From positions 141,425 through 205,424 of the forward strand of contig NZ_BEWA01000011.1 in assembly GCF_003112535.1 (NCBI RefSeq): a stretch of 64,000 bases of DNA, given 5' to 3'. Position numbers and translations under genes: made by a program. Shown piece after piece: positions 1 through 27,202 of the stretch. Position 1 is the stretch's first letter. Every line of letters starts with the position of its first letter. The notes below the pieces were generated by a model. It was not told where the DNA came from, did no database searches, and saw only the letters and a list, made by a program, of their open reading frames with translations. Source of the stretch: Streptomyces rishiriensis. GTDB taxonomy: Bacteria > Actinomycetota > Actinomycetes > Streptomycetales > Streptomycetaceae.

Positions 1-18862
<18,862 letters not shown>

Positions 18863-18866
<4 letters not shown>

Positions 18867-20491
18867 GGCGTGGCTTCCCCCTCGTGTCCGAGCCGGCGGA
18901 CGGCGTCTTCGCGCAGCCGGGTCCGGTCCGTCTTCCCATGGGCGTTCAGCGGTGCGTCGGGCAGCCACCACAGGTGGCGGGGCAGCATGTAGGGCGGCAG
19001 ACGGTCGGCCAGCAGTTCGGCCAGCCGTGCGGTGTCGGGTTCGGTGCCGCCGATCAGACAGGCGACGAGACGGGCGCCGCCGGGCGCGTCGAGGGCGAAC
19101 GCGACGGCCTCGGCGCCGGAGGCGTCGCGCAGGGCGGCCTCCACCTCCCCGATCTCCACCCGATAGCCGTTGATCTTCACCTGGGCGTCCTTGCGGCCGA
19201 GGTGGACCCAGCCGTGCGCGGTGGCGCGCACCTGGTCCCCGGTGCGGTACCAGCGCCGACCGCCGTGGTGCAGGAACCGGCCCGCGTCCTGCTCCGGGTC
19301 GAGGTAGCCGCGGAACATCTGGGGCCCGGTCATGACGAGTTCGCCGGCGCCGTCGCAGGGTGAGCCGTCCGGGGCGAGGAGCATCGCCTCCATGCCGGCG
19401 TTCGGCTCGCCGATGGGCACGGTGGCGCCGTACCCCGGATCGGACAGGTCCTGGTCCGGACGCCAGCGGAACGCGGTGCAGGCGATGGTCAGTTCGGTGG
19501 GGCCGTAGATGTTGTCGAGGACGCCGTCGGGCGCGGCGCGCTGCCAGTAGCGTGCGGTGTCCACCAGCAGGGGCTCGCCGGCGAACACGGACTGGCGCAG
19601 GCCGGTGAGGCTGCCGGGAGCGAGCCGGTCGGCGCGTTGCAGGCCGCGCGCGAGGCTGGGGGTGCTGTGCCAGACGGTCAGCGCGTACCGGCGGACCCAG
19701 CGTGCCGGGTCCAGGGCCTGCAGACGGGACAGCACGCACACACAGGCGCCACCGGCCCAGGCCGGGAAGATGTCGCACATCGCCAGGTCGAAGGTGGTCT
19801 CGTGGACCTGGCTGAACCGGTCCTCGGGGCGCACGGCGTAGCGGGAGAGCGAGGCGGCCAGGAACGCCGACACGTTGCCGTGGCTGACCGGGACTCCCTT
19901 GGGGGCGCCGGTGGAGCCGGAGGTGAACAGGATGTAGGCGATGTCGTCGGGCGCCCCGGCGGGTGGCTGCCAGGCGCTCGCGCCGCCGGGCTCGGACAGT
20001 TCGCCCGCCGTCAGGACGCGGGCGCCGCCGACGGAGCTGGGCAGTTTCGCGGGCAGGGCCGCACGGTCCGTGCTCGGAGCCAGGACGACGTGGACGGGCG
20101 CGGACTGCAGGAGCCGCGCCACCTGGCCGACGGCGTGCGGGGCCGCGATGACGGCGCCGCAGCCCGCGGCCCGCAGCACGGCGGCGTTGCGGGCCACCGG
20201 GTTCTCCGGGTTCAGCGGCACGGCGGGGGCGCCCGCGTAGAGGGCTGCGAGCAGGCCGATGTACGCCTCGGAGGTCTTGGAGGCGAGCACGGCGACGGGA
20301 GCGGCGGGTTCACCGGCCGTACCGACGGCGGCGGCCCAGGTGCGGGCGGCGGCGTCCACCTCGGTGTAGGTCCAGCTGCGGTCGAGGATGCGCAGGGCAG
20401 GGCCGTCGGGGTTGCGGGCGAGGCCGTCGGCGAACCACTCGTGCAGCATCCGGGCGGCGCCCGGCCGGGCGCCCGGCTCGCGGGCCGTCAC
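18863..20491 (-). CDS. Free-standing adenylation enzyme (amino-acid-AMP ligase) of the loading unit
   Basis: The protein has 542 residues and is an ANL-superfamily adenylating enzyme. It would activate a carboxylic acid, probably an amino acid, with ATP and load it on the neighbouring carrier protein. Visible motifs are A3 LFTSGSTGAPKGV, A5 NIYGPTELT, A7 WYRTGDQ, A8 KINGYRVEIGEVE and A10 Lys in NAHGKTDR. The GTG start at 20491 overlaps the TGA of the carrier gene, and the stop overlaps the GTG of PKS-2, so the three genes are coupled. By eye the specificity residues are about D-L-C-H-V-A-I-I-A, which I cannot assign to a substrate. The separate A plus PCP arrangement recalls LnmQ/LnmP of leinamycin, which loads D-alanine. 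DltA-like or prolyl ligases are alternatives. Confidence 0.88.
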
Positions 20492-20742
20492 CGGTTCGCC
20501 AGACAGCCGCTGACCACACGCCACAGGTCGGCCGGGGTGGCGAAGCTGGCCGGGACGAGGGCTCCGTCGGGGAACTCGATGCCGTAGGCGTCCTCCAGGC
20601 GGGCGGAGAGGCCGACCATGCCGAGGGAGTCCAGACCGTGCGCGGGCAGCGGGAGGTCGGCGCGCAGCGGGGCGGTCGGGGGGTAGTCGGTGAGTGCGGC
20701 CCTGACCAGCTTCTCGTAGGTCTCGTCCCAGTTCGTCGCCAC
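20488..20742 (-). CDS. Free-standing acyl/peptidyl carrier protein
   Basis: This is an 84-residue carrier protein. The phosphopantetheine attachment Ser is in the motif AHGLDSLGMVGL. The GTG start at 20742 is supported by AAGGA about 11 bases upstream and gives the usual carrier length; the frame is open further upstream but that part has no carrier homology. The stop overlaps the start of the adenylating enzyme, so the two are most likely partners in starter loading. It could alternatively be the donor ACP of the HMG-CoA synthase cassette, since no other free ACP is seen in the window. The PPTase at 43325-44065 is a candidate activator. Confidence 0.87.
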   Translation of the reverse strand: MATNWDETYEKLVRAALTDYPPTAPLRADLPLPAHGLDSLGMVGLSARLEDAYGIEFPDGALVPASFATPADLWRVVSGCLANR

Positions 20743-21060
20743 GGTGCGCCTCGTCCTTCTCGTCGTCGCCGGGATGGTGCCGGTATGCCGGGTGAGCCGT
20801 GTCGGAGTGCACGCGCTCGGAGGGTTCCGGGGAACGTCGCGGAATGAGCGTGCGGGCCCGGTCGAGAGAAAATCCGGCCGCGGGGATGCTAACGACGGAA
20901 TTTCCGCCGCCGCAAGGGCCTCCGGGTACTTTTTCGACGTGCGCACTATTGAGCAGAATTACGGCCCGTAAAGAGCGGAACATCTGAGGTCTTCAATTTC
21001 GTTTCGAGTCCCCGGGAATCACCCGCCGGCGGCGCCCGCCGGCACGGGAGGACGTTACGC
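20743..21060. promoter_or_regulatory. 318-bp divergent promoter region
   Basis: This gap separates the carrier-ligase-PKS-2 operon (minus) from the SDR/hydrolase-methyltransferase pair (plus). I see no coding sequence in it. It contains one copy of the cluster's 16-bp inverted repeat at 20940-20955, so both operons may be controlled from here. Confidence 0.65.
20940..20955. promoter_or_regulatory. Operator-like inverted repeat, site 1
   Basis: The sequence is TGCGCA-CTAT-TGAGCA. It fits the consensus TGCnCA-N4-TGnGCA shared by five intergenic sites in this cluster. It lies 106 bp upstream of the start at 21061 and about 200 bp upstream of the carrier gene. Confidence 0.65.
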
Positions 21061-23439
21061 ATGCCGCAGCGTGTGCTGATCGCCGGTACGTCACCGCTCC
21101 TCGCCGGCCGGCTGGCCGCCCGCTGCCTGGCGGCCACGGACTCCGCCGCCGGCGCCGACGTGGTGTTGCTGTCCGCGCCGGGGTCCCGCCCGGGGGCGCC
21201 GGCGCCGGACCGGCACGAGCTGGCCGCGTTCGTGGCACGGTGCCGCACCGGTGCGCCGACGCCGTCCGGCCACGGGCCTCGCCCGGGCGGCGCTCCGGCC
21301 GGTCCGCCGCACGATGCCCTCGACGAGGGGCGGCTCACGGTGGTGTGCGTCGAGCCGGACGCCGTCGCCCGCGAGCTGAAGGCCTGGACGGCGGACCAGG
21401 TGTGGTGCGTGACGCCGGGCTGGGACCCGTCGCCGGCCCGCGGGACGCGCGCGGACTCCGCGCTGGCCGGGACGCTGCTCGCCGCGCTGCCGGGCCTCGG
21501 GGCCCGCCGGTACGTGCACGTGGGCCCGGAGACGACGCCGGACGAGGGCCGGGCGCACCGCTCGTACCGGGACCTCGAACGGCTCGCGGTGGAGACGTGC
21601 CTGGACGCCGGAGTGTCCTGGCGGGTGCTGCGCACGGCGCCGGCGATGGACGACCGGGCCCCGGTTCTGGGCGAGTGCCCGCCGGGTGCGCACCGGCTCC
21701 TGTGGGCGCTGCACTCGGTGCGGACCGAGGTCGAGGACCGCGTGCCGGACTGGTTCGAGCGGCATCCGCTGCGGGTGGCCGGTGTGGCGGGGCTGGGCCT
21801 GACCCTGCTGACCGCGGAGCAGGCCGCCGGGGAACTGTGGCGGGCCGGCGCGCCCGGCGAACTGCCCGACGGCTTCGCGACGGTGCCCCGGCCCGCCCCG
21901 GTCCCGCTGGCCGACGTGCTCGCCCGGGCCGGGGCGGTGCACGGCATCGACGTACGCCCGGTACCGGACCGCGAGGACTTCGGCGCCGCCGACCGGCTGC
22001 TGGACCTGCGGCTGGCCGACGTACGCCGCCAGGCGGTACGTCTGCGGGACGCGGCGCCGGCGCACACTGACTCGCGCCCGGCGAGGGCGGCGGGGGCGGC
22101 GGGCTCGGCGGGGCCTGCGAGGCCGACGGGGTCCGACTCCGACGCGGAACGGTCCGCGACGACCGGGATCGACGCTGCCGGGATCGACGCTGCCGGGACC
22201 GATGCTGCCGAGGTCGCGTCACCGGCGGCCCCCTCGGTGTCCGCCGGCGCGGCGCCATGCTCCCCGCAACGCTCCGCGACGCCTTCGGCAGCCGCGCCGC
22301 AAGGCGGCCCCGCGGCGGACGCCGCCCCGCCCCCGCACTCACCCACCAGCACGAACACGCCCGCCACCGGGACTCCGCGGTCCCCGGCAGGCCCTGCGGC
22401 AGTCCCCGCGCACGCGGCGGACGCCGCGCCCGCTCCCCTCTCCGCCGCCGGCCAGTGGGAGCTGTTCGGCGCGGTCCGGGCCCACCAGGCGCTGCCGGAG
22501 AGGACCCAGGGCGGGACGGCTCTGCGGCACCGCGTCCTGGAGGTGGCCGGACGACCGCTCGTGCTGTTCGAGGGCGGGGCCGGTGAGGGGCCGCCCCTGC
22601 TGGTGCTGAACGCGCTCGGGCAGGGCCCCGGCTTCCTGACGCGCCTGTGCGCGCACCTGGCCCCGTACCACCGCGTCGTCACCTGGCAGGTGCGCGGCAC
22701 CGAGCGGGAGGATCCGGCCTGGGGGATCCGGCACCAGCTCGACGACATGACCGCGGTGCTGGAGGCCGTCGGCGCCGAGCGCGCCCATGTGCTCGGCTGG
22801 TGCACCGGCGCCAAGATCGCCACGGCGTTCCAGCAGCACAGCCCCCTGAGCGTCGCCTCCCTCGTGTTCCTGAACGCCACGTTCCGGCAGAACGGCCGCT
22901 GGGACGGCATGGACACCAAGTACGAGTCCGACCTCGCGGCGGTGTGCCGCGCGCTGGACCGCAGGCCCGACAAGGCCGCCCGGATGCTGGATTTGCTGGC
23001 GCCGGGCGCGGCGGGCGGCAAGGGCAGCCCCGGAGCCCAGGACGCGGGGGTGCTCGGGGTGCTGAGCGGGGCGCTCGCCGACGAGGTGCGACGGCCCTTC
23101 CGGGACGCCGAGGTGCTCGTGCGCTACGCCCGTCAGCTCGTGGACCTCTGGCGGCTCGACTCGGCGGCCCAGGCGCCGCGGGTGGCCGTGCCGGCGCTGT
23201 TCGTCTGTTCGGAGTTCGACGGCATCTCCTCCCCCGCCCGGGCCCGCGAGGCGGCCCGGTGCTTCCCGCACGCGCGGTACGCCGAGCTGGCCGTCGCCGG
23301 TCACTACGCGCCGCACGACCGCCCCGCACTGGTGGCGGAGCTGATCACGGAGTTCGTCCGCGCACCGGAGGAGGTCGCCGACCTCGTGCGGTACGCGGAG
23401 ATCACCTGGCACATCGACATGGAAGGGACTGCGCGGTGA
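21061..23439 (+). CDS. Fusion of a Rossmann-type (SDR/NmrA-like) domain with an alpha/beta hydrolase carrying a Cys nucleophile
   Basis: This protein has 792 residues. Residues 1 to about 330 look like an extended-SDR/NmrA-type Rossmann domain, with VLIAGTSPLLAGRLA at the N-terminus in place of a textbook TGxxGxxG. Residues about 335-455 are a low-complexity Ala/Pro/Ser linker. Residues about 460-792 are an alpha/beta hydrolase with the nucleophile elbow GWCTGA (Cys codon 22801-22803), an acid in CSEFDG and a His in VAGHYAPH. A Cys instead of Ser at the elbow is found in a few cyclases and thioesterase-like enzymes. The ATG is preceded by GGAGG. The stop overlaps the methyltransferase start (GTGA). 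The role is unknown; cyclisation, chain release or a tailoring step is possible. Confidence 0.8.
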   Translation: MPQRVLIAGTSPLLAGRLAARCLAATDSAAGADVVLLSAPGSRPGAPAPDRHELAAFVARCRTGAPTPSGHGPRPGGAPAGPPHDALDEGRLTVVCVEPDAVARELKAWTADQVWCVTPGWDPSPARGTRADSALAGTLLAALPGLGARRYVHVGPETTPDEGRAHRSYRDLERLAVETCLDAGVSWRVLRTAPAMDDRAPVLGECPPGAHRLLWALHSVRTEVEDRVPDWFERHPLRVAGVAGLGLTLLTAEQAAGELWRAGAPGELPDGFATVPRPAPVPLADVLARAGAVHGIDVRPVPDREDFGAADRLLDLRLADVRRQAVRLRDAAPAHTDSRPARAAGAAGSAGPARPTGSDSDAERSATTGIDAAGIDAAGTDAAEVASPAAPSVSAGAAPCSPQRSATPSAAAPQGGPAADAAPPPHSPTSTNTPATGTPRSPAGPAAVPAHAADAAPAPLSAAGQWELFGAVRAHQALPERTQGGTALRHRVLEVAGRPLVLFEGGAGEGPPLLVLNALGQGPGFLTRLCAHLAPYHRVVTWQVRGTEREDPAWGIRHQLDDMTAVLEAVGAERAHVLGWCTGAKIATAFQQHSPLSVASLVFLNATFRQNGRWDGMDTKYESDLAAVCRALDRRPDKAARMLDLLAPGAAGGKGSPGAQDAGVLGVLSGALADEVRRPFRDAEVLVRYARQLVDLWRLDSAAQAPRVAVPALFVCSEFDGISSPARAREAARCFPHARYAELAVAGHYAPHDRPALVAELITEFVRAPEEVADLVRYAEITWHIDMEGTAR

Positions 23440-24182
23440 CCGAGGCCAAGGCCTTCGACCGGGTCGCGGACGACTACGACCGGATGCGGGGCGGAATGGA
23501 ACGCGGCAGACAGGCCGCGGCACAGCTGGCCGGGGACCTGACTCCGGGCCCGGTGCTGGAGGTGGGCGTCGGCACGGGCGTCGTGGCGGCCGGGCTGGCC
23601 GAGCTCGGCCACGAGGTGTACGGCGTCGACATGTCCCTGCCGATGTTGACGCGGGCCGCCGAACGGCTCCCGGGGCGGGTCACCGCCGGGGACGCGCGGG
23701 CGCTGCCGTTCGCCGACGGCACGTTCGACAACCTGGTGTTCACGCACGTCCTGCACCTGGTCGGCGACATGCCCCGGGCGCTGCGTGAGGCGGCGCGGGT
23801 GCTGCGTCCCGGAGGACGGCTGCTCGCGGTGCACGGGGACCCCGAGGCCGACCCGGACGAACTGGTCGCCGTGCTGGACCGGCTGGCCGTGCTGCAACCG
23901 CCGCGCCCCGACACCCCCGAGCGCCTCGACGCGGCCGCGCGGGAGACGGGCCTGGAGCGACTGCGGCACGAGTTCGCCCCGGACTACGAACGGGCGACGA
24001 CTCCCCGTCAGCTCCTGGAGAGCCTGGAACGCCGTCTCCCGCCCTACCTGTGGAACGTGGACGACGAGACCTGGGCCCGGGTCGTCGAGCCCGCGCTGGC
24101 CGCTCTGCGCACCCTGCCCGACCCGGATCGCCCCCGGCTGCAGCAGTGGCGCGTGCACCGCAGCGTGTACGTCAGGATCTGA
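23436..24182 (+). CDS. SAM-dependent methyltransferase (class I, Methyltransf_11 type)
   Basis: This 248-residue protein has the SAM-binding motif VLEVGVGTGVVAAGLA near residue 32, the acidic residue after strand 2 in GVDMS, and the post-motif region ARALPFADGTFD. The GTG start overlaps the stop of the hydrolase fusion, so the two are translated together. The substrate is not evident. In guangnanmycin, a leinamycin relative, a hydropersulfide S-methyltransferase is known, so an S-methylation role is one testable idea. O- or C-methylation is equally open on sequence alone. Confidence 0.85.
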   Translation: MTEAKAFDRVADDYDRMRGGMERGRQAAAQLAGDLTPGPVLEVGVGTGVVAAGLAELGHEVYGVDMSLPMLTRAAERLPGRVTAGDARALPFADGTFDNLVFTHVLHLVGDMPRALREAARVLRPGGRLLAVHGDPEADPDELVAVLDRLAVLQPPRPDTPERLDAAARETGLERLRHEFAPDYERATTPRQLLESLERRLPPYLWNVDDETWARVVEPALAALRTLPDPDRPRLQQWRVHRSVYVRI

Positions 24183-24246
24183 GCCCCGGAGACCGTGCGG
24201 GGGCCGGCACGACGCCGGGGACGGGACGAGGCCGGGGACGGACGAC

Positions 24247-24283
24247 GCCGGGGACGACGGGGCAGGCGCCCGTCGTCCCCGGC
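24247..24283. terminator. Bidirectional hairpin terminator
   Basis: A perfect 15-bp stem (24247-24261 with 24269-24283) closes a 7-base loop. It lies between the convergent methyltransferase (plus) and PIG-L amidase (minus) genes. There is no U-tract, as is usual in actinomycetes. Confidence 0.75.
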
Positions 24284-24322
24284 TCGCCGCGCTCGGCCCG
24301 GTACCGGACCGGCCGGGCCGGG

Positions 24323-25039
24323 TCAGCGCGGTATCAGCTCGAAGGCGATCGCCGGCCGGCCGCCGAAGCGGGCCCCCATCGCCTGGGCCAGGCCCAGCAG
24401 CGGGCCGCGCACGTCGGTGACGGGCGGCTGCATGGCCGCCAGATAGCTCGCGTGGGCTTCGAGGGAGGCCACCGCCCGGTCGATGTGGTCGGTGACGTCC
24501 ACGGCGTGGGTGGGCCGGGGCGAGTTGGAGACCGCCACGTACCGGACGCCCTGCCAGGGACCCAGGCCGTCCTCGGGGAAGATCCACCGGTTGGCCGCGT
24601 CGCCGACCGCGTCGAGCAGGGCGCGGCCGGTGTTGCGGTGGTCCGGCGAGTTCCAGCGCCCCGTCGAGGTGTGGTCGTGGTGGCAGAAGCCGAGAACCAG
24701 TTCGGGGCGGTGGCGGCGGATCGCGGCGGCGAACTCGCGGCGCAGCTCGGCGGAGTACTCGATGCGCCCGTCGGGATGGTCGAGGAACTCCACTCCGCTC
24801 GCCCCCACGACCGCCGCACTGGCCCGCTGCTCCGCCTCACGGACCTCGGCGGCCTTCTCCGGCGCCATCGAGTCGATGCCGGCCTCGCCCCGGCTGGCCA
24901 CGAGGTAGGCGACCGACTTCCCGGCCGCGGTCCAGCGTGCCACGGCGCCCGCGGCGCCGAATTCCATGTCGTCGGGATGCGCCACCACGGCGAGGGCGCG
25001 GGTCCAGTCCTCGGGCATTTCCTGGAATTCATCGCTCAT
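24323..25039 (-). CDS. PIG-L / LmbE family zinc amidase (MshB/Mca-like)
   Basis: The protein has 238 residues. It has the family's zinc motif AHPDDMEFG near residue 20, a second metal/catalytic region FCHHDHTSTG, and SPDHRNTGRALLDA, close to the 'HPDHxxxxRAA' block of the MshB/Mca group. These enzymes hydrolyse N-acyl amide bonds, for example in mycothiol synthesis (MshB) or mycothiol S-conjugate cleavage (Mca). LmbE of the lincomycin pathway belongs to the same family and handles a mycothiol conjugate. Its presence next to a cluster suspected of sulfur chemistry is suggestive, but a sugar or small-molecule deacetylase is equally possible. It shares the 25040-25287 divergent promoter region with the DUF3224 gene. 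Confidence 0.87.
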   Translation of the reverse strand: MSDEFQEMPEDWTRALAVVAHPDDMEFGAAGAVARWTAAGKSVAYLVASRGEAGIDSMAPEKAAEVREAEQRASAAVVGASGVEFLDHPDGRIEYSAELRREFAAAIRRHRPELVLGFCHHDHTSTGRWNSPDHRNTGRALLDAVGDAANRWIFPEDGLGPWQGVRYVAVSNSPRPTHAVDVTDHIDRAVASLEAHASYLAAMQPPVTDVRGPLLGLAQAMGARFGGRPAIAFELIPR

Positions 25040-25178
25040 GGCCCGAAGATAACAGCACCCTTTCTCGTCCCGATAGGCTGGGAATGCATTTGGCCGGTCC
25101 TGTCCGGCAGCTATCTGACCGAGCGCGGGACCGGTTATCGGCTCCTTTGGGAAAATACCTCTTGCCGCGGCCGGTGAA

Positions 25179-25194
25179 CGCTCAAAAGTGAGCA
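25179..25194. promoter_or_regulatory. Operator-like inverted repeat, site 2
   Basis: The sequence is CGCTCA-AAAG-TGAGCA, one base off the consensus TGCnCA-N4-TGnGCA in the left arm. It lies between the divergent PIG-L gene (start 25039) and DUF3224 gene (start 25288), 94 bp upstream of the latter. Confidence 0.65.
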
Positions 25195-25287
25195 GAGCCG
25201 ACGGTGTCGAGGCGCGAGGATCCGGCTGATCACCGTCGGCAGTCCGGCCACCGGTTCGCCGAGGTCCAGCGAGCGAGAGGACAACGC

Positions 25288-25695
25288 ATGCAGACGCAGT
25301 CGACCAGCACCATGACCTGGGATCCCTGGCAGCCGGCCCCCTACGAGGCGACGGAGGGCGCTCCCGTGCTGATGCACGGCCAGGTGGCCAACCACTACCG
25401 GGGACAGCTCGAGGGCGAGGGCGTGCAACAGGTCCTCATCGCCCTGTCCCCCGGCGGGGCGAGCGCGTTCACGGCGCTGGAGCGGGTGACGGGCCGGATC
25501 GGCGACCGCAGCGGCAGCTTCGTCCTCCAGATCACCGGCACCACCGGCGGCGGCGCGGCCAAGGCCACCCTGGAGGTGCTGGAGGGCTCCGGAACAGGCG
25601 GGTTGACCGGTTTGCGGGGCACCGGCACCTACTTCTGCGACAATCCCGGCCCCGACGGCCATGCGACGGTCACGCTGGACCACTCCTTCCAGTAA
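25288..25695 (+). CDS. DUF3224 family protein
   Basis: This 135-residue protein matches the small beta-barrel DUF3224 family, with YEATEGAPVLMHGQV, SAFTALERVTGRIGDRSG and SGTGGLTGLRGTG, the hallmark 'ER..G...GR.GsFvLq' and 'GsGtG.L.GLrG' blocks. The ATG at 25288 was preferred because GAGAGGA precedes it and the family homology begins there; an upstream in-frame extension is arginine-rich and unlike the family. Its function is unknown. It shares a promoter region with the PIG-L gene that holds an operator-like site, so it may be co-regulated with the cluster. Confidence 0.85.
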   Translation: MQTQSTSTMTWDPWQPAPYEATEGAPVLMHGQVANHYRGQLEGEGVQQVLIALSPGGASAFTALERVTGRIGDRSGSFVLQITGTTGGGAAKATLEVLEGSGTGGLTGLRGTGTYFCDNPGPDGHATVTLDHSFQ

Positions 25696-25809
25696 GTCCC
25701 GGCGATCCGCGTGCACACGGACAGGCCAGGGCCTAGGCTCGCGAACGCCGGAGGTGCACAAGGAAGTTGCACGCCGAGACGACCATCGTCCTGAGGAAGG
25801 AAACCTTTC

Positions 25810-26175
25810 ATGTCCCCCATTGGGCAGCTGGCAGCGGTCACTCTCGACGCACCGGACCCGAAGGCGCTGGCCGAGTTCTACAGCGCCGTGACCGGCTGGG
25901 AGACGCTCTACTCGAGCGAGGACTTCGCCTACATCGGCACCCCGGACGGGGCCAGCCGCATCGGTTTCCAGCGGGCCGAGAGCCTGAAGCAGCCCTCCTG
26001 GCCCGGTGACGACAAGCAGATGCACCTCGACTTCAGTGTCAGTGATCTGGGCGAAGCCGTGGAGCGGCTGACCTCCCTGGGAGCGACCCGGCCGGAGCAC
26101 CAGCCGGGCGGCGAGAAGTGGGTCGTCCTGATCGACCCGGCCGGTCACCCGTTCTGCGTGACCACCATGGCCTGA
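25810..26175 (+). CDS. VOC (glyoxalase/bleomycin-resistance/dioxygenase) superfamily protein
   Basis: This 121-residue protein has one VOC unit: TLDAPDPKALAEFYSAVTGW at the start, a central HLDFSVSDLGEAVERL and the C-terminal DPAGHPFCV. VOC proteins are metal-dependent isomerases, dioxygenases or drug-binding resistance proteins. A strong ribosome site (GAGGAAGGA) precedes the ATG. It lies 114 bp downstream of the DUF3224 gene in the same direction. A role in self-protection is possible, but nothing in the sequence proves it. Confidence 0.9.
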   Translation: MSPIGQLAAVTLDAPDPKALAEFYSAVTGWETLYSSEDFAYIGTPDGASRIGFQRAESLKQPSWPGDDKQMHLDFSVSDLGEAVERLTSLGATRPEHQPGGEKWVVLIDPAGHPFCVTTMA

Positions 26176-26194
26176 CACCGGCTCCGCCGGGCAC

Positions 26195-26245
26195 GGCGCG
26201 AGGAGGCCGCGGCACTCGTCACGAGTGCCGCGGCCTCCTCGCGCC
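26195..26245. terminator. Long perfect hairpin, bidirectional terminator
   Basis: A 25-base arm (26195-26219) is followed, after one base, by its exact reverse complement (26221-26245). It sits between the convergent VOC gene and the minus-strand operon ending at 26250. This is an unusually long perfect palindrome. Confidence 0.85.
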
Positions 26246-26249
26246 GGTC

Positions 26250-27182
26250 TCAGTCGCCCCAGTACTGCGGCGTCAGGCAGCCGTCGTGGCCACTGCCCTC
26301 CAGCATCAGGCTGTCCCAGCGCCCGCCGCCCTGCTCCTTGGACACCCAGTCCTGCATGTACGTGGCGCGCGGCGCCCTGGGGTCGGTGCGGGCGTCGATG
26401 CCCATCAGCTTGTACATCGTGCCCAGCGATTTCATGTGGATGAGGAAGTGCATCCGCTCCATGGTCCCGAACAGTTCCTCGAACACCAGCGCCGTGGCGT
26501 CGCCGCCCGAGTTGAGGTTGGTGTTCTCGGCGACCGTACGGGCGAACAGGCGTGCCTCGGCCCGGTACTTGTAGCTGAAGTCGACCACCCGGTGCATGAT
26601 CACACCGGCCGTGGCCGTGTTGAGCAGCTGGTCGGCGGGGACGGAGGTCTGGTGCCTCGCGGGCAGCACCTCGAACCAGGGCTCGTCCCGGTCGGCGGCG
26701 AGCGGGCTCATCGACGGGTCCTGTGCCATGGTCTGGGTGGCCGTGCCGAACATGCCCCAGCGGTGCGGGAACATCATCGTCTCCCGCACCGTGCCGGGTA
26801 CGAACGCGGCCTGCCACTGCTCCGCCTGGCGGTCGGAGACATGGCCGCCGAGCACGCCGTCCCGGAAGTCGCGGGCGCCCCCCATGTGCAGCAGCCGTTC
26901 GTAGTCCTCCAGGGACCGGAAGTGGATCAGCCAGTGCAGGCGGTCCTTGACGCCGAAGGTCTCCTCGTAGACGAACACGGTCGCGAGGCCCGGATGCTTG
27001 GCGTTGACGAACTCCGCGGCCTCGCGGGCCATGCGGCGCGCGCTGTCGCCCTGGCCGGCGGCGATCTGCGCGACCCGCTCCACGACGACGCCGGCGTTCG
27101 CGGAGTGCAGGATCCGGTCCGCGGGCTGCGTGGTCTGGTGCCGGGCGGGCGGGACACTGGGCGTGCCGCTGTCCACGGTCAT
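26250..27182 (-). CDS. Uncharacterised two-repeat alpha/beta protein, paralogue B (DUF6039-like)
   Basis: The protein has 310 residues and consists of two related halves of about 130 residues. Half one has PADRILHSANAG and FVYEETFGVKDRLHWLIH. Half two has PADQLLNTATAG and LVFEELFGTMERMHFLIH. The motif E-E-x-F-G-x-x-[DE]-R-x-H-[WF]-L-I-H recurs in all halves of this protein and of its paralogue at 29590-30489. I recall this family as DUF6039, but the name is unverified. The fold resembles a dimeric alpha/beta barrel. I chose the ATG at 27182, which has GAGGAG just upstream and matches the paralogue's start; an ATG at 27206 overlaps the previous stop. The function is unknown. Being coupled to an AT-ER gene points to a biosynthetic role. 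Confidence 0.82.
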   Translation of the reverse strand: MTVDSGTPSVPPARHQTTQPADRILHSANAGVVVERVAQIAAGQGDSARRMAREAAEFVNAKHPGLATVFVYEETFGVKDRLHWLIHFRSLEDYERLLHMGGARDFRDGVLGGHVSDRQAEQWQAAFVPGTVRETMMFPHRWGMFGTATQTMAQDPSMSPLAADRDEPWFEVLPARHQTSVPADQLLNTATAGVIMHRVVDFSYKYRAEARLFARTVAENTNLNSGGDATALVFEELFGTMERMHFLIHMKSLGTMYKLMGIDARTDPRAPRATYMQDWVSKEQGGGRWDSLMLEGSGHDGCLTPQYWGD

Positions 27183-27202
27183 GTTGGCTCTCCTCGCATG
27201 TG

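Noticed and set aside
20743..20983. N-terminal extension of the adenylating enzyme to a start at 20983
   Set aside because: The extra residues overlap the carrier gene in another frame and have no A-domain homology; the GTG at 20491 gives the normal length.
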